DNA of 62,930 bases from Alcanivorax sp. DG881 (GCF_000155615.1 NZ_DS989915.1:3465195-3528124); one strand, 5' to 3'; positions 17,259 through 27,211 are shown, numbered from the stretch's first letter. Translations and numbers: made by a program. Notes: generated from the letters alone by a model not told the origin.

Positions 17259-17319
17259 CCACGCAGCACGCTTCACGCAAAAGCGTGCCGCAAATGTGTT
17301 GCGTGACGCGTGCTGCGTG
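17259..17319. repeat. Heptamer-arm hairpin between aspS and yebC (GCAGCAC dialect)
   Basis: The left arm has GCACCAC (17256), GCAGCAC (17263) and GCTTCAC (17270), then GCAA. The right arm (17299-17319) is its reverse complement with one mismatch over 21 bp. The loop is about 18 nt. The hairpin would form in an aspS-yebC transcript and ends 4 nt before the yebC Shine-Dalgarno (GGAGGT, 17324-17329). Confidence 0.85.
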
Positions 17320-17333
17320 CTGGCGGAGGTAAC

Positions 17334-18080
17334 ATGGCAGGACATAGTAAGTGGGCCAACATCAAGCACCGCAAGGCGGCCCAGGATGCCAAACGCGGCA
17401 AGATTTTTACCAAGTTGATTCGCGAGCTTACCGTGGCCGCGAAGATGGGTGGCGGCGAACCCAACGATAATCCGCGTCTGCGGGCGGCTATCGACAAGGC
17501 GCTGGGCCAGAACATGACCCGCGACACCATCGATCGGGCCGTGAAGCGTGGTGCCGGCGGTGATGACGACGGCAACATGGATGAAATCACCTATGAAGGC
17601 TACGGCAAGGGTGGCGTGGCGGTCCTGGTAGAAACCATGACCGATAACGTGAACCGCACCGTGGCCGAAGTGCGCCATGCCTTTTCCAAGTTTGCCGGTA
17701 ATCTGGGTACCAGCGGTTCTGTGGCCTTCCTGTTCACCAAGCGTGGCGAAATTTTCTTTGAGTCCGGTGTAGACGAAGAAAAGTTGATGGAAGTGGCCCT
17801 GGAAGCCGGCGCAGAAGATGTGGAAGAAGTCGGAGACGACGGCTTTGTGGTCACCACCACACCGGACAAGAGTTTCGGTGAAGTGGTTGATGCCCTGCGT
17901 GAAGCGGGGCTGGAATTCGCCGAAGCGGAAGTCACCATGCACCCGTCCACGGAAGCGGAAATGGATGCCGATACCGCGGAAACCGTGCAGAAGATGATCG
18001 ACATGCTGGAAGATCTGGATGACGTGCAGAACGTCTATACCAACGCCAGCTGGCCGGCGCCGGAAGACGAGTCGCAATAA
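17334..18080 (+). CDS. yebC: YebC/PmpR-family protein (TACO1-like)
   Basis: 248 residues, the standard length of the YebC/TACO1 family, starting with the invariant [21 protein letters not shown]. Members act as DNA-binding regulators (PmpR in Pseudomonas) and as ribosome-associated factors relieving stalling at proline stretches. It is acidic in domains 2 and 3 (residues about 85-240). The ATG at 17334 follows GGAGGT with good spacing, so the upstream in-frame start is discarded. It precedes ruvC, as in many gammaproteobacteria. A rho-independent terminator follows. Confidence 0.95.
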   Translation: MAGHSKWANIKHRKAAQDAKRGKIFTKLIRELTVAAKMGGGEPNDNPRLRAAIDKALGQNMTRDTIDRAVKRGAGGDDDGNMDEITYEGYGKGGVAVLVETMTDNVNRTVAEVRHAFSKFAGNLGTSGSVAFLFTKRGEIFFESGVDEEKLMEVALEAGAEDVEEVGDDGFVVTTTPDKSFGEVVDALREAGLEFAEAEVTMHPSTEAEMDADTAETVQKMIDMLEDLDDVQNVYTNASWPAPEDESQ

Positions 18081-18108
18081 GCGTCCAGCGTCTCGCTGCG
18101 AAACAAAC

Positions 18109-18135
18109 AAAAGCCCCGGATAGCTCGGGGCTTTT
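18109..18135 (+). terminator. Rho-independent terminator after yebC
   Basis: AAAAGCCCCG (18109-18118), loop of 7 nt, CGGGGCTTTT (18126-18135) followed by T and G. The stem and T run are both strong, separating yebC from ruvCAB. Confidence 0.92.
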
Positions 18136-18199
18136 TGTTATCTGGCGTTTGCGGGCGGTTTCGTGGGCGTGGTCGTAATCCACCCCGGGTTTTTGGCGT

Positions 18200-18227
18200 G
18201 CCGCATCAGGCGTGTCGCGTGAAGCGT
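18200..18227. repeat. Short heptamer array upstream of ruvC (GAAGCGT dialect)
   Basis: GCCGCAT (18200), CAGGCGT (18207), GTCGCGT (18214) and GAAGCGT (18221) are contiguous 7-mers. It is a single arm with no obvious inverted partner, and the G-rich stretch 18140-18175 is only loosely periodic. It lies in the 249-bp gap between yebC and ruvC, which otherwise contains only the yebC terminator. Confidence 0.6.
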
Positions 18228-18329
18228 CTCCTTATCAAGCTGGACATCCGGACAGTGGTCAGGTAGAACGGAGGCAATTATCAGGTGCTGGATTGTGGTG
18301 CCTGTCTTTCTATTACGGGTCTGTGGAAT

Positions 18330-18848
18330 ATGGCGCTTATTCTGGGTATTGATCCCGGCTCGCGACGCACCGGTTACGGCGTGGTGGATGTGGTGGGAAA
18401 CCGTTCCCGCGCGGTGGCTTTCGGTACTATCGCCACTACCCACAAGGAGATTCCGCCGCGCCTGGGGGAAATATTCGCGGGCATTGATCAGGTGGTGAAA
18501 GAGTTTGGCCCGGCGGAAGTCAGTATCGAAAAAGTCTTTATGGCGCGCAATGCGGATTCCGCCCTGAAACTGGGGCAGGCCCGGGGAGCGGCCATTGCTG
18601 CGGTCATGCAGGCCCATGTTCCGGTGTTTGAATATTCCGCTCGCCAGGTGAAGCAGGCGGTGGTTGGCAAAGGTGGGGCGGAAAAGAATCAGGTGGGGGA
18701 AATGGTGAAGTACCTGTTAAAGCTGGAACAGCGCCCCCAGGAAGATGCTGCCGATGCGCTGGCTATCGCCCTTTGTCACGCCCATATGCGTGTTTCTCTG
18801 GCCAGGATGGGCGGCGCCACGGCTGTCAGGCGAGGGCGGCTTCGTTAA
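18330..18848 (+). CDS. ruvC: Holliday junction resolvase RuvC
   Basis: 172 residues, the family length. The RNase H-like active site is visible: D8 in [16 protein letters not shown], the second carboxylate in [11 protein letters not shown] (about 67), and the C-terminal acidic pair in [15 protein letters not shown] (about 140-146). RuvC nicks branch-migrated Holliday junctions delivered by RuvAB. The Met at 18330 starts the conserved N-terminus. The upstream extension is not conserved-looking and no strong Shine-Dalgarno is visible. It is followed by ruvA and ruvB in the usual order. Confidence 0.95.
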   Translation: MALILGIDPGSRRTGYGVVDVVGNRSRAVAFGTIATTHKEIPPRLGEIFAGIDQVVKEFGPAEVSIEKVFMARNADSALKLGQARGAAIAAVMQAHVPVFEYSARQVKQAVVGKGGAEKNQVGEMVKYLLKLEQRPQEDAADALAIALCHAHMRVSLARMGGATAVRRGRLR

Positions 18849-18890
18849 GCGCTCTTCAGTTAATTACACGCAAATAACACGGATAAACCC

Positions 18891-19493
18891 ATGATCGGAC
18901 AACTTCGCGGAACCCTGCTGGAAAAACGCCCCCCGGTATTGCTGCTGGATGTGGGCGGCGTTGGCTACGAAGTGGAAGCCCCCATGACCGTGTTCTACGA
19001 TCTGCCCGACGCGGGCGCAGAACTGACCCTGCATACCCATTTTGTGGTCCGCGAAGACGCCCAGCTGTTGTATGGCTTTGCCGACCGCTATGAGCGAGAG
19101 CTGTTTCGTGCCTTGATCAAGGTGAACGGCGTGGGGCCGAAAATGGCCCTGGCGATTCTGTCCGGCATCGAAGCGGATCGCCTGGCGCGCTGTATCCAGG
19201 ATCAGGACACTACCTCGTTGGTAAAGGTGCCAGGCATTGGCAAGAAAACCGCCGAGCGGCTGGTGATCGAAATGAGCGATCGACTCGACAAGATTGACGG
19301 TGGTCCGGTGAGCTTGCCCGGCCGGGTCGATACCCGACAGCCGGATGACGCCCGCAGCGATGCCATTGCCGCCCTGGAAGCGCTGGGCTATCGCAACAAG
19401 GACGCTGCCGCGGCGGTGGCCAAAGCGGCGGATGAGGATGGCCTCAGTAGTGAACAATTGATCCGCAAGGCACTCAAAAGCCTGGCCCGCTAG
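18891..19493 (+). CDS. ruvA: Holliday junction DNA helicase subunit RuvA
   Basis: 200 residues. The N-terminal OB domain (MIGQLRGTLLEKRPPVLLLDVGGVGYEV) is followed by two helix-hairpin-helix motifs (LIKVNGVGPKMALAIL, about 73-88, and LVKVPGIGKKTAERLVIEM, about 108-126) and a flexible linker leading to the C-terminal RuvB-binding domain (DAIAALEALGYRNKDA). The tetramer binds the four-way junction and positions RuvB rings. It lies 42 nt after ruvC and 110 nt before ruvB. Confidence 0.96.
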   Translation: MIGQLRGTLLEKRPPVLLLDVGGVGYEVEAPMTVFYDLPDAGAELTLHTHFVVREDAQLLYGFADRYERELFRALIKVNGVGPKMALAILSGIEADRLARCIQDQDTTSLVKVPGIGKKTAERLVIEMSDRLDKIDGGPVSLPGRVDTRQPDDARSDAIAALEALGYRNKDAAAAVAKAADEDGLSSEQLIRKALKSLAR

Positions 19494-19603
19494 CGCTGCA
19501 CCCTGATGCTGCCCCTCACTTTGTGATAACAGTAATAGCAGTACGGCATCAGGGTGCGATACGCTAGCGACTCCCACGATATAGAGGCAAGCCCGCCGCA
19601 GGC

Positions 19604-20632
19604 ATGGATAACGAACGAGTCATTACCGCGGCTGCGGTTGGCAGCCACGAAGAGCAACAGGACAGGGCCATTCGCCCGGCCAGCCTGGCGGATTATCACG
19701 GGCAGGCGAAAGTCAGCGAGCGCATGGAAATCTTTATTGATGCCGCGCGTGGTCGCCGTGAAGCTCTCGATCACACCCTGATTTTTGGCCCGCCGGGTCT
19801 CGGCAAGACGACCCTTGCGCACATTATTGCCCGTGAGATGGGTTGCGAACTCAAGTCCACCTCTGGTCCGGTGCTGGAAAAAGCCGGGGATCTGGCCGCC
19901 ATCCTGACCAATCTGGAAGAGGGCGACGTGCTCTTCGTGGATGAAATCCACCGCCTCTCCCCGGTGGTAGAGGAAATTCTCTACCCGGCCATGGAAGACT
20001 ATCAGCTGGATATCATGATCGGTGAAGGCCCGGCCGCTCGCTCGATCAAGCTGGACCTGCCGCCGTTTACCCTGGTGGGCGCGACCACCCGTGCCGGTTT
20101 GCTCACCGCTCCATTGCGCGATCGCTTCGGCATTGTGCAACGCCTCGAATTCTATTCCGTGGATGACCTGTCCGGCATTGTGAGCCGCGCCTGCGACATC
20201 CTTGCCATCCCCATTGAAACGGCGGGAGCCATGGAAGTGGCACGCCGCGCCCGCGGCACCCCGCGTATTGCCAATCGCCTGTTGCGGCGGGTGCGCGATT
20301 ACGCCGAAGTGAAGGGAGATGGGCGTATTACCGAAGACATCGCTCAGCGGGCACTGGATATGCTGGAAGTGGACAGTTGTGGCCTGGATGGCACCGATCG
20401 CCGCTTGCTGGACATGATCATGCACAAGTTTGATGGTGGGCCGGTGGGGCTGGAATCCCTGGCGGCGGCGCTCAATGAAGACTCTGGCACCCTGGAAGAG
20501 GTGGTGGAGCCCTACCTGATTCAGCAGGGCTTCATTCAGCGCACCCCGCGCGGGCGTGCGGTGACCAACCACGCCTGGCGACATTTTGGCCTGCAGCGCC
20601 CGCGGCAGGACGGTGATTTGTTTAATGATTGA
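19604..20632 (+). CDS. ruvB: Holliday junction branch-migration ATPase RuvB
   Basis: 342 residues. AAA+ ATPase with Walker [10 protein letters not shown] (62-70), Walker B with DEIH (113-116), sensor 1 in VGATTRAG, and a C-terminal winged helix ([17 protein letters not shown]). RuvB hexamers pull DNA through the RuvA-bound junction. The stop overlaps the start of ybgC by 8 nt, so the ruv genes run directly into the tol operon. Confidence 0.97.
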   Translation: MDNERVITAAAVGSHEEQQDRAIRPASLADYHGQAKVSERMEIFIDAARGRREALDHTLIFGPPGLGKTTLAHIIAREMGCELKSTSGPVLEKAGDLAAILTNLEEGDVLFVDEIHRLSPVVEEILYPAMEDYQLDIMIGEGPAARSIKLDLPPFTLVGATTRAGLLTAPLRDRFGIVQRLEFYSVDDLSGIVSRACDILAIPIETAGAMEVARRARGTPRIANRLLRRVRDYAEVKGDGRITEDIAQRALDMLEVDSCGLDGTDRRLLDMIMHKFDGGPVGLESLAAALNEDSGTLEEVVEPYLIQQGFIQRTPRGRAVTNHAWRHFGLQRPRQDGDLFND

Positions 20633-21068
20633 AAAAGATCAGGAAAACGGGGAATTTACCCTGCCTGTGCGCGTCTACATCGAAGACACTGATGCCGGTG
20701 GCATTGTCTATTACGTGAATTATCTGAAATTCATGGAGCGGGCGCGTACCGAGTTTCTGCGCAGGCTGGGCTACCAGCACTATGCGCTGGCGGATGAAAA
20801 CTTTCAGTTTGTGGTGCATTCCGCCAATGTGCAGTATCGCCAACCGGCACGTATTGATGATGCGCTGACCGTGACAGCCACATTGAAAAAACTGGGTAAG
20901 GCCACGCTGCTGTTTGATCAGCAGGTGAAAAAGGCGGAAACGTTGATTTGCCAGGCGGAGATCAAAGTCGCCTGCGTGAGTGCCGATACCCTGAAGCCGA
21001 CGGCGATTCCGTCGGCACTGTATAAGAAATTTAGCGCGGCCAGCAAAGGAGAAGGGCTACATGGTTGA
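20625..21068 (+). CDS. ybgC: Tol-Pal-associated acyl-CoA thioesterase YbgC
   Basis: 147 residues, hotdog fold of the 4-hydroxybenzoyl-CoA thioesterase type. The catalytic Asp lies in [28 protein letters not shown] (17-44), the family signature. In E. coli YbgC hydrolyses acyl-CoAs and interacts with phospholipid synthesis. The ATG at 20625 lies within the last codons of ruvB, and the 3' end overlaps tolQ by 8 nt, so it is tightly embedded as first gene of the tol cluster. Confidence 0.93.
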   Translation: MIEKDQENGEFTLPVRVYIEDTDAGGIVYYVNYLKFMERARTEFLRRLGYQHYALADENFQFVVHSANVQYRQPARIDDALTVTATLKKLGKATLLFDQQVKKAETLICQAEIKVACVSADTLKPTAIPSALYKKFSAASKGEGLHG

Positions 21069-21747
21069 GGCATCCGACATGTCTGTCGTCAGTTTGATCA
21101 GTCACGCCACGATAGTGGTGCAGCTGGTGATGGCGCTGTTGATTCTGGCGTCATTGACGTCCTGGTACATGATCGTTGGCCGTTTCCGCGTGCTCGGGCG
21201 TGCCCATCGTGCGGGGCGTGCTTTCGAGGAAAAGTTTTGGTCCAGCGATGATCTGGCGTCCCTTTACAACCAGAGCCGCAAGGACCCGGACGTGGATTCC
21301 GGTACTGAAGCCATTTTCCGGGCCGGTTTTCAGGAATTTGTTCGACTTTCCAAGAGTACCCGCGGTGCCGAAGCCGTCATGGATGGTGCTCAACGGGCCA
21401 TGCGCGTTGCCCTGCAACGTGAGCAGACTCGCCTGACCAAACACTTGCCGTTTCTGGCCACGGTCGGCTCCACCAGCCCTTATGTGGGCCTGTTCGGTAC
21501 GGTCTGGGGCATCATGAATTCCTTTATGGCGCTGGCCAACGTGAAACAGGCGACCCTCAGTGTGGTGGCTCCGGGTATCGCAGAAGCGCTGATTGCCACG
21601 GCCATTGGCCTGTTCGCGGCGATTCCAGCGGTGATGGCCTATAACCGCTTCTCCGCCCAGAGTGATGCCTTGCTGACGGAAAATGAAATGTTCGCGGAAG
21701 AGTTCTCTTCCGTACTGCACCGTCAGGCCCACGGGCGCGAGGCATGA
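21061..21747 (+). CDS. tolQ: Tol-Pal motor subunit TolQ
   Basis: 228 residues, MotA/TolQ/ExbB proton-channel family. The first transmembrane helix is at about 15-38, and two further helices lie at about 137-160 and 170-195. The conserved channel segment (LPFLATVGSTSPYVGLFGTVWGIMNSF, about 127-153) is visible in pieces. TolQ with TolR uses the proton motive force to energise TolA for outer-membrane constriction at division. The ATG at 21061 follows AAGGAGA. Its stop overlaps the tolR start as ATGA. Confidence 0.96.
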   Translation: MVEASDMSVVSLISHATIVVQLVMALLILASLTSWYMIVGRFRVLGRAHRAGRAFEEKFWSSDDLASLYNQSRKDPDVDSGTEAIFRAGFQEFVRLSKSTRGAEAVMDGAQRAMRVALQREQTRLTKHLPFLATVGSTSPYVGLFGTVWGIMNSFMALANVKQATLSVVAPGIAEALIATAIGLFAAIPAVMAYNRFSAQSDALLTENEMFAEEFSSVLHRQAHGREA

Positions 21748-22187
21748 GCATGAGCGGCGTAAAGATACGGGTGCCGCGCAAGCTCGTTGCCGAGATGAAC
21801 GTGGTGCCCTACATCGATGTGATGCTGGTGTTGCTGGTGATCTTCATGGCCACGGCGCCGATGATGACCCAGGGCATCAATGTGGACCTGCCGGACAGTA
21901 ACAGCGATCCCATTGATACCACCAAGAACGAACCGGTGATCATTTCCGTTACCGCCGATGGCAGCTATTTCATTGATGTGGGTGGCGACAGCCAGAAGTC
22001 CTCCAGCCTGGAAACCGTGAAAGGCCATGTGCTGCGTATCCACAAGCACAAGCCGTCCACCCTGTTTCTGGTGGAAGGCGATGGCAACGTGGCCTATGCC
22101 CGGGTGGTGTCGCTGATGGGCGCGTTACAGGAAGCGGGTATTTCCCAGCTTGGGTTGGTGACGGAACCGCAGGGACGCAATGAGTGA
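21744..22187 (+). CDS. tolR: Tol-Pal motor subunit TolR
   Basis: 147 residues, ExbD/TolR family. A short cytoplasmic N-terminus precedes a single transmembrane helix ([20 protein letters not shown], about 19-38) carrying the essential Asp of the motor in PYIDVML. A periplasmic domain follows. Start choices at 21744 and 21750 (MSMSG) are both possible. Overlaps tolQ by 4 nt and tolA by 8 nt. Confidence 0.95.
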   Translation: MSMSGVKIRVPRKLVAEMNVVPYIDVMLVLLVIFMATAPMMTQGINVDLPDSNSDPIDTTKNEPVIISVTADGSYFIDVGGDSQKSSSLETVKGHVLRIHKHKPSTLFLVEGDGNVAYARVVSLMGALQEAGISQLGLVTEPQGRNE

Positions 22188-22998
22188 TCGCCGCGTTGGG
22201 GTGCTTTTCACGCTGTTTATCCACCTGCTGGTGTTCGGGTTGTTGGTGTTCAGCTGGAGCACGGACCCGTCCCTGCACAAGGCCCCGGTGGTGCCGCCCC
22301 ATGTAAAGGCCACCATGGTGGAACGGTCGAAGCAGCAGAAAGCGCCGGTGGCGAAGCCGAAAACGGAAGTGAAGCCAACGCCCAAGCCTGCTGCGAAACC
22401 CAAGCCCAAGCCAAAGCCTGAACCGAAAACGGAGCCCAAGCCAAAGCCGAAGCCCAAACCCGCGCCGAAACCGACGCCCAAGCCTGAGCCAAAACCCAAG
22501 CCTGCGCCGGACAAAAAACCGGATCCGGTGAAGAAGCCGGACCCGAAGCCAGCGCCCAAACCGGATCCAAAACCGGTAGTGCCCGACATTGACACTCCCA
22601 GCGTGGAAGAAATGCTGGCCGAGGAAGAGCTGGAAATGGACAGGCAGAGCAAGGCGTCCGATCAGCCTGATCAGGAAGCGGCCAGCAATGCGGACCAGGC
22701 TGATGCCGAAGTGGCCAGTTTTACCGATGCCATCGCCGCCCATGTGGGGCAGCGTTGGCGGATTCCCGGCAATTACCGTAACCGGGATGACATCACCACG
22801 CGGGTAAAAATACAGATGATCCCGGGCGGTGAAGTGATCAATGTATCGGTGGCACAAAGTAGTGGTTACCCGGATTTCGACGAATCGGTCATGAATGCCG
22901 TCAAGCTGGCCAGTCCGTTACCGGTACCGGATGGCCAGTTGTTTAACGAACAGTTTCGCTCACTGGTGATCGAATTTGATCCTGGAGTTGCACAATGA
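22180..22998 (+). CDS. tolA: TolA with a Pro/Lys-repeat periplasmic rod
   Basis: 272 residues. It has an N-terminal transmembrane anchor (about 7-26), a central segment from about 56 to 133 made almost entirely of Pro-Lys and Pro-Glu dipeptides, and a C-terminal TolA domain (about 175-272, ending [12 protein letters not shown]). In E. coli the central domain is a long Ala/Lys/Glu-rich helix. Here it is a TonB-like polyproline rod. The role is the same: bridging TolQR to TolB/Pal in the outer membrane. The protein is short compared with E. coli TolA (421). The tandem dipeptides make the DNA low-complexity, which may make length variable between strains. Confidence 0.93.
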   Translation: MSDRRVGVLFTLFIHLLVFGLLVFSWSTDPSLHKAPVVPPHVKATMVERSKQQKAPVAKPKTEVKPTPKPAAKPKPKPKPEPKTEPKPKPKPKPAPKPTPKPEPKPKPAPDKKPDPVKKPDPKPAPKPDPKPVVPDIDTPSVEEMLAEEELEMDRQSKASDQPDQEAASNADQADAEVASFTDAIAAHVGQRWRIPGNYRNRDDITTRVKIQMIPGGEVINVSVAQSSGYPDFDESVMNAVKLASPLPVPDGQLFNEQFRSLVIEFDPGVAQ

Positions 22999-24317
22999 TA
23001 GGTGTGTTAAGGATGCAGCAAGCCTGTAAACGCAAAGTGTGGACACAAATCAGTATCGCCCTGATGGCAGCCCTGTGGATGGTAAATGCCCAGGCAGAGT
23101 TGCTGATCAAGGTAACAGAAGGGCGCGTGGACGCGGTGCCGATCGCGGTCGTGCCTTTTGATGGCGCACAAAATGCCCCCGAAGATGTCTCCCAGATTGT
23201 GCAGGCCGACCTGCATCGCAGCGGTCAGTTCAAGCCGCTGCCCCCGGAAGATATGCTCAGCCGGCCCCGTAATGAACAGGAAATGATCTACCGGGACTTC
23301 AAGGTGCTGGGCACGGAATACGTGATTACGGGCAGCATGAAGGCTCAGGAAACCGGTGGCTATGAAGTCAGCTATGCGCTGTTCGATGTGGCCCGGCAGA
23401 AAAAGCTGATGTCGGAAACCTATCGCCCGCCCGAGTCGCAGCTGCGTGATGTGGCCCATGCCATCAGTGACCGTATTTATGAGCAGCTCACCGGTATTCC
23501 CGGCGCCTTCTCCACCAAGATTCTTTATGTGACGCACAATCGCCATGACGCCAATCCCTACCAGCTGCAGTATGCGGATGCAGATGGGCACCGGGTCACC
23601 ACGATCCTGCGTAGTAAAGAGCCGATCATGAGCCCCACCTGGTCGCCGGATGGCAGGAAAATTGCTTACGTATCGTTTGAAGATCAGGGACGCCCGGCCA
23701 TTTATATTCACAGCCTGGCCACCACCGAGCGCGAAAAAGTGTCCAGTTTCAGTGGCATCAACGGCGCCCCGGACTGGTCGCCGGATGGCCAGAAGCTGGC
23801 TCTGACGCTGTCGCGTGACGGTAACCCCGAAATTTATATGCTAAATCTGTCCACCAAGGGGCTGACCCGGCTAACCAACAATTACGGCATTGATACCGAG
23901 CCGCGCTGGTTGCCCGATGGCGAACATCTGGTGTTCACCTCCAGCCGTTCCGGTGGCCCACAGATTTATAAACTGAACATAAATGATAAGTCGGTCCGGC
24001 GGGTTTCGTTCCAGGGCGCCTATAATGCGCGCTCGGATGTGACCCCCGATGGCCGCTATCTCGTTTATGTGCATCGACGAAATGGAAATTTCAATGTCGG
24101 TGTGCAGGACCTCCAGCGCGGCACATTCAATATTGTGACCCGCACCGATATGGATGAATCGCCCAGTGTTGCACCCAATGGAAGTATGGTAATTTACGGG
24201 ACGCAACACGGGGGAACGGGGGTTCTGGAAGCCGTATCCATCGATGGCAGAGTGAAAGTTGAGCTGCCGTCGAAGGAAGGGGAAGTCAGAGAACCGGCAT
24301 GGTCGCCGTTCCTCTGA
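22995..24317 (+). CDS. tolB: Tol-Pal system periplasmic protein TolB
   Basis: 440 residues. The signal peptide ends near VNAQA (about 33), followed by an N-terminal TolA/Pal-binding domain and a six-bladed beta-propeller. The propeller repeats are evident as [32 protein letters not shown] and [17 protein letters not shown] chose the ATG at 22995, which overlaps the tolA stop as ATGA. The Met at 23013 gives a shorter n-region and is an alternative. Periplasmic. Confidence 0.96.
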   Translation: MIGVLRMQQACKRKVWTQISIALMAALWMVNAQAELLIKVTEGRVDAVPIAVVPFDGAQNAPEDVSQIVQADLHRSGQFKPLPPEDMLSRPRNEQEMIYRDFKVLGTEYVITGSMKAQETGGYEVSYALFDVARQKKLMSETYRPPESQLRDVAHAISDRIYEQLTGIPGAFSTKILYVTHNRHDANPYQLQYADADGHRVTTILRSKEPIMSPTWSPDGRKIAYVSFEDQGRPAIYIHSLATTEREKVSSFSGINGAPDWSPDGQKLALTLSRDGNPEIYMLNLSTKGLTRLTNNYGIDTEPRWLPDGEHLVFTSSRSGGPQIYKLNINDKSVRRVSFQGAYNARSDVTPDGRYLVYVHRRNGNFNVGVQDLQRGTFNIVTRTDMDESPSVAPNGSMVIYGTQHGGTGVLEAVSIDGRVKVELPSKEGEVREPAWSPFL

Positions 24318-24362
24318 GTGGTTCTCGGAGTCCAATACTAGGAAATTATAGGAGCTTTTCGC

Positions 24363-24935
24363 ATGCGTTCATTACTTAACCCGCTGTTTGCCATTGTGCT
24401 GGCAGCTGCCCTGGCAGCCTGTTCCAGCACCCCGACTGAAGACGATACTTCTGCGACTGACAACATGTCTCAGCAGACTGACACTTCTCCGGTCACTCCG
24501 GTTGAGCCGTCAGAGCCGGTTAAGCCGGACACCAGCAGCATCCCGCTGACTGCTGACAACTTCTACAACCATCCGTCCAACTACGACGGTACTACCGATT
24601 CTCGCGTTATCTACTTCGCGTTCGACAGCAACACCGTTCCGGCTGCGGCTTTCGAAACCCTGCGTGCCCACGCGACCTACCTGAAGAACAACGCTAACGC
24701 GAAAATTCGTCTGGAAGGTCACGCTGATGAGCGCGGTACCCGTGAATACAACGTTGCTCTGTCCGAGCGTCGTTCCAAAGCGGTAGAGAAGTTCCTGCGC
24801 GTACAAGGTGTTGCTTCCTCACAGCTGGAAATCGTTTCCTACGGTGAAGAGAAGCCGGCAGCCTTTGGCCACGGTGAAATGGACTGGGCCAAAAACCGCC
24901 GCGTAGAAATCAACTACCTGTCCGGCCGTCCGTAA
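24363..24935 (+). CDS. pal: Peptidoglycan-associated lipoprotein Pal
   Basis: 190 residues. The lipoprotein signal has lipobox ALAAC with the lipidated Cys at 20, followed by a Thr/Ser/Pro-rich linker (21-60) and an OmpA-like domain binding meso-diaminopimelate peptidoglycan. Its signature is IRLEGHADERGTREYNVALS (about 118-137) and the end is WAKNRRVEINY. It is anchored in the outer membrane and contacts TolB. It lies 45 nt after tolB and 3 nt before cpoB. Confidence 0.97.
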   Translation: MRSLLNPLFAIVLAAALAACSSTPTEDDTSATDNMSQQTDTSPVTPVEPSEPVKPDTSSIPLTADNFYNHPSNYDGTTDSRVIYFAFDSNTVPAAAFETLRAHATYLKNNANAKIRLEGHADERGTREYNVALSERRSKAVEKFLRVQGVASSQLEIVSYGEEKPAAFGHGEMDWAKNRRVEINYLSGRP

Positions 24936-24938
24936 GGC

Positions 24939-25703
24939 ATGAAGGTAGTGATGACAGCGCGCCTGCTCGCAGGCGCGATGCTCAGCTCCCTGGTGTTCTG
25001 TGCGCATGCACAGAGCACTGGGCCGCTGGCCGTTGAAGAGCGTAGCCTCGCCCAGGCGCAATCCCAAATGCGCAATACCTCCACACCGTCTGCTGCGGTG
25101 AACGAGGATGGGTTGATGGTGTTGATGCAACAGCAGCAACAGTTTGAAGAACAGATTCAGCAGCTGCAGGGTCAGCTGGAAGAGTTGCGCCACGAGCTTT
25201 CCACTCTCAAGGAAGCCGAGCGTGAGCGTTATCTGGATCTGGATACCCGAATTAATACGCTGGCTGAACGGGGACAGACCGAGCAGCCAGAGGACGGCGC
25301 TGAAGGGGATAATGACCCGGAAGCGGACCGTGCCGCCTACAATGCTGCCAAGGACAAATTGGTCAGTGGTGACTTCAAGGGTGCCATTGCCGGTTTCGAG
25401 GCGTATCTGGGTGAATTCCCGCAGGGAATGTCCCGGGCCAACGCCCATTTCTGGGCGGGCAAGCTATACAGTGACCAGAAAGAGCCGGACTTGAAGAAGG
25501 CGGAAGGCCATTTTCAGGCGGTGGCCGACGATTACCCGGACCATAGCAAGGCCCCGAAAAGCCTCTATATTCTGGCCGTCATGCAGGCCAAGGCCGGTGA
25601 GGTTTCGCCCGCCAAGGTCAATCTGCACAAGCTGATCAAGCAATACCCGGATAGCAGCGAAGCCGGCCAGGCCAAGAGCCTGCTGGACCAGCTCAACCCG
25701 TAG
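24939..25703 (+). CDS. cpoB: Cell division coordinator CpoB (YbgF)
   Basis: 254 residues. The signal peptide ends near CAHAQ, followed by a coiled-coil trimerisation segment (about 55-95, Gln/Glu/Leu-rich, QQQQQFEEQIQQLQGQLEEL) and C-terminal TPRs from about 130 (YNAAKDKLVSGDFKGAIAGFEAYL). CpoB links Tol function with PBP1B-dependent septal peptidoglycan synthesis. The start is 3 nt after the pal stop. No strong Shine-Dalgarno is seen, so coupling to pal is likely. A long hairpin follows. Confidence 0.94.
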   Translation: MKVVMTARLLAGAMLSSLVFCAHAQSTGPLAVEERSLAQAQSQMRNTSTPSAAVNEDGLMVLMQQQQQFEEQIQQLQGQLEELRHELSTLKEAERERYLDLDTRINTLAERGQTEQPEDGAEGDNDPEADRAAYNAAKDKLVSGDFKGAIAGFEAYLGEFPQGMSRANAHFWAGKLYSDQKEPDLKKAEGHFQAVADDYPDHSKAPKSLYILAVMQAKAGEVSPAKVNLHKLIKQYPDSSEAGQAKSLLDQLNP

Positions 25704-25715
25704 CACCTTCCTGTC

Positions 25716-25746
25716 CCTTTACCGGCGGCACAGAGGCCGGTAAAGG
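25716..25746 (+). terminator. Hairpin between cpoB and queE
   Basis: CCTTTACCGG (25716-25725) pairs perfectly with CCGGTAAAGG (25737-25746), loop 11 nt. No T run follows. It may be an incomplete terminator or an mRNA 3'-end protector that separates the Tol operon from queE/queC. Confidence 0.55.
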
Positions 25747-25804
25747 TGATAGAATCCGCGCATTTCCGCCCCAACCGACGATTAAGGGGCCCTCAGGAGA
25801 TGTT

Positions 25805-26446
25805 GTGGAACTCCGTCTTACCGAAATTTTCCATTCCCTACAGGGTGAATCCCGTACCGTGGGCCGCCCGACGGTCTTCGTGCGCCTGACCGGCTGCCCG
25901 CAACGCTGTGTCTGGTGTGATACGGAATATGCCTTTTCCGGGGGGGAGAAATGGACCTTGGCGGCGATTCGCGAGCAGGTAGCCGCCCATGGGGCGCAAT
26001 ACGTGACGGTGACCGGTGGCGAACCGCTGGCCCAGCCGAACTGCCTGCCGTTGCTCACGGCGCTGTGTGATGACGGTTACCAGGTGAGCCTGGAAACCGG
26101 TGGCGCCATGGATATTGCCGGAGTGGATGAGCGCGTTTCTGTGGTCATGGACCTGAAAGCGCCGGGCTCTGGGGAACAGCACAACAATCGTCTGGAGAAT
26201 ATCCCCCTGCTCAAGGCGCACCATCAGGTGAAGTTCGTGCTGGCGGACCGCAAGGACTATGACTGGGCGCGTTTCATGCTGGACCAGCACCAGCTGCATA
26301 AACGGGTCAGCGATGTGCTGTTTTCGCCGGTGCAGGACGGTCTGGCGCCGGGAGAATTGGCGGACTGGATTGTGGCTGACCGCTTACCGGTCCGTTTTCA
26401 GTTACAGCTGCATAAATACCTTTGGAATGATGCCCGGGGGCGTTGA
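25805..26446 (+). CDS. queE: 7-carboxy-7-deazaguanine synthase QueE
   Basis: 213 residues, radical-SAM enzyme converting 6-carboxytetrahydropterin to 7-carboxy-7-deazaguanine on the queuosine pathway. The [4Fe-4S] ligands C31, C35 and C38 (CPQRCVWCD) show the CxxxCxxC motif, and [10 protein letters not shown] is the typical QueE N-terminus. The start is GTG at 25805, with AGGAGA at 25795-25800 at correct spacing. It is followed at about 70 nt by queC, the next pathway enzyme. Confidence 0.95.
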   Translation: MELRLTEIFHSLQGESRTVGRPTVFVRLTGCPQRCVWCDTEYAFSGGEKWTLAAIREQVAAHGAQYVTVTGGEPLAQPNCLPLLTALCDDGYQVSLETGGAMDIAGVDERVSVVMDLKAPGSGEQHNNRLENIPLLKAHHQVKFVLADRKDYDWARFMLDQHQLHKRVSDVLFSPVQDGLAPGELADWIVADRLPVRFQLQLHKYLWNDARGR

Positions 26447-26517
26447 TAGGCGCGAGACGCAAAACCCCTGATATCAACCGCAACAACCGAAAACGAAGAG
26501 TAAACAAGGAGCCTGCC

Positions 26518-27186
26518 ATGAAGAAAGCCGTGGTGCTGCTATCCGGTGGCCTGGATTCAGCCACCTGCCTGGCCATTGCCAGGGACCAGGGCTATGAATG
26601 CCATACCATCGCGTTCGATTATGGCCAGCGTACCCGTTCGGAGCTGGATGCGGCGGTGCAGGTGTCCGGGGCGCTGGGGGCATTGAGCCACCGTGTTATC
26701 GAGCTGGGCATGGGCAATATTGGCGGCTCTGCGCTGACGGATCATTCCATCGATGTACCGGAAGATGGCGGTGAGGGCATTCCGGTGACCTATGTGCCGG
26801 CGCGCAATACCGTGTTCCTGTCATTGGCGTTGGGCCTGGCGGAAGTGGTTGATGCACAAGCCATTTTTATTGGCGTGAATGCGGTGGACTATTCCGGTTA
26901 CCCGGATTGTCGCCCGGCGTTTATCGAGGCGTTCCAGTCCATGGCCAATCTGGCCACCAAGGCCGGGGTGGAAGGCCGGCCGATGCAGATCGAGACCCCG
27001 TTGATGCACCTGAGCAAGGCGCAGATTATTCAGCAGGGGGTAGCGCTGGGGCTGGATTACGGGCTCACGGTGTCCTGCTATCAGGCTGACGAGAATGGCA
27101 ATGCCTGTGGCAAATGCGACAGTTGCCGCTTGCGCAGCCAGGGGTTCGAGGATGCATTGGTTAAAGATCCAACAAACTATCAATAA
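26518..27186 (+). CDS. queC: 7-cyano-7-deazaguanine synthase QueC
   Basis: 222 residues, ATP-dependent conversion of 7-carboxy-7-deazaguanine to preQ0. The PP-loop SGGLDS is at 9-14. The C-terminal zinc cluster has Cys residues in [18 protein letters not shown] (about 189-206). The Met at 26518 follows AAGGAG and starts the conserved N-terminus ([14 protein letters not shown]). The frame is open 25 residues upstream, without similarity. It is in an operon with queE and immediately followed by tRNA-Lys on the same strand. Confidence 0.95.
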   Translation: MKKAVVLLSGGLDSATCLAIARDQGYECHTIAFDYGQRTRSELDAAVQVSGALGALSHRVIELGMGNIGGSALTDHSIDVPEDGGEGIPVTYVPARNTVFLSLALGLAEVVDAQAIFIGVNAVDYSGYPDCRPAFIEAFQSMANLATKAGVEGRPMQIETPLMHLSKAQIIQQGVALGLDYGLTVSCYQADENGNACGKCDSCRLRSQGFEDALVKDPTNYQ

Positions 27187-27211
27187 AGCGGAAAAAATTT
27201 CGGTTAACCCC

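Noticed and set aside
22370..22580. Low-complexity Pro/Lys coding repeat in tolA as a mobile or intergenic repeat
   Set aside because: It is in frame inside tolA with a transmembrane anchor before it and a TolA domain after it. Its period is 6 bp and not 7, so it is unrelated to the heptamer arrays.
25704..25804. PreQ1 riboswitch upstream of queE
   Set aside because: No preQ1-I type short stem with A-rich tail or other class features. The region holds only a perfect 10-bp hairpin and the queE ribosome binding site.
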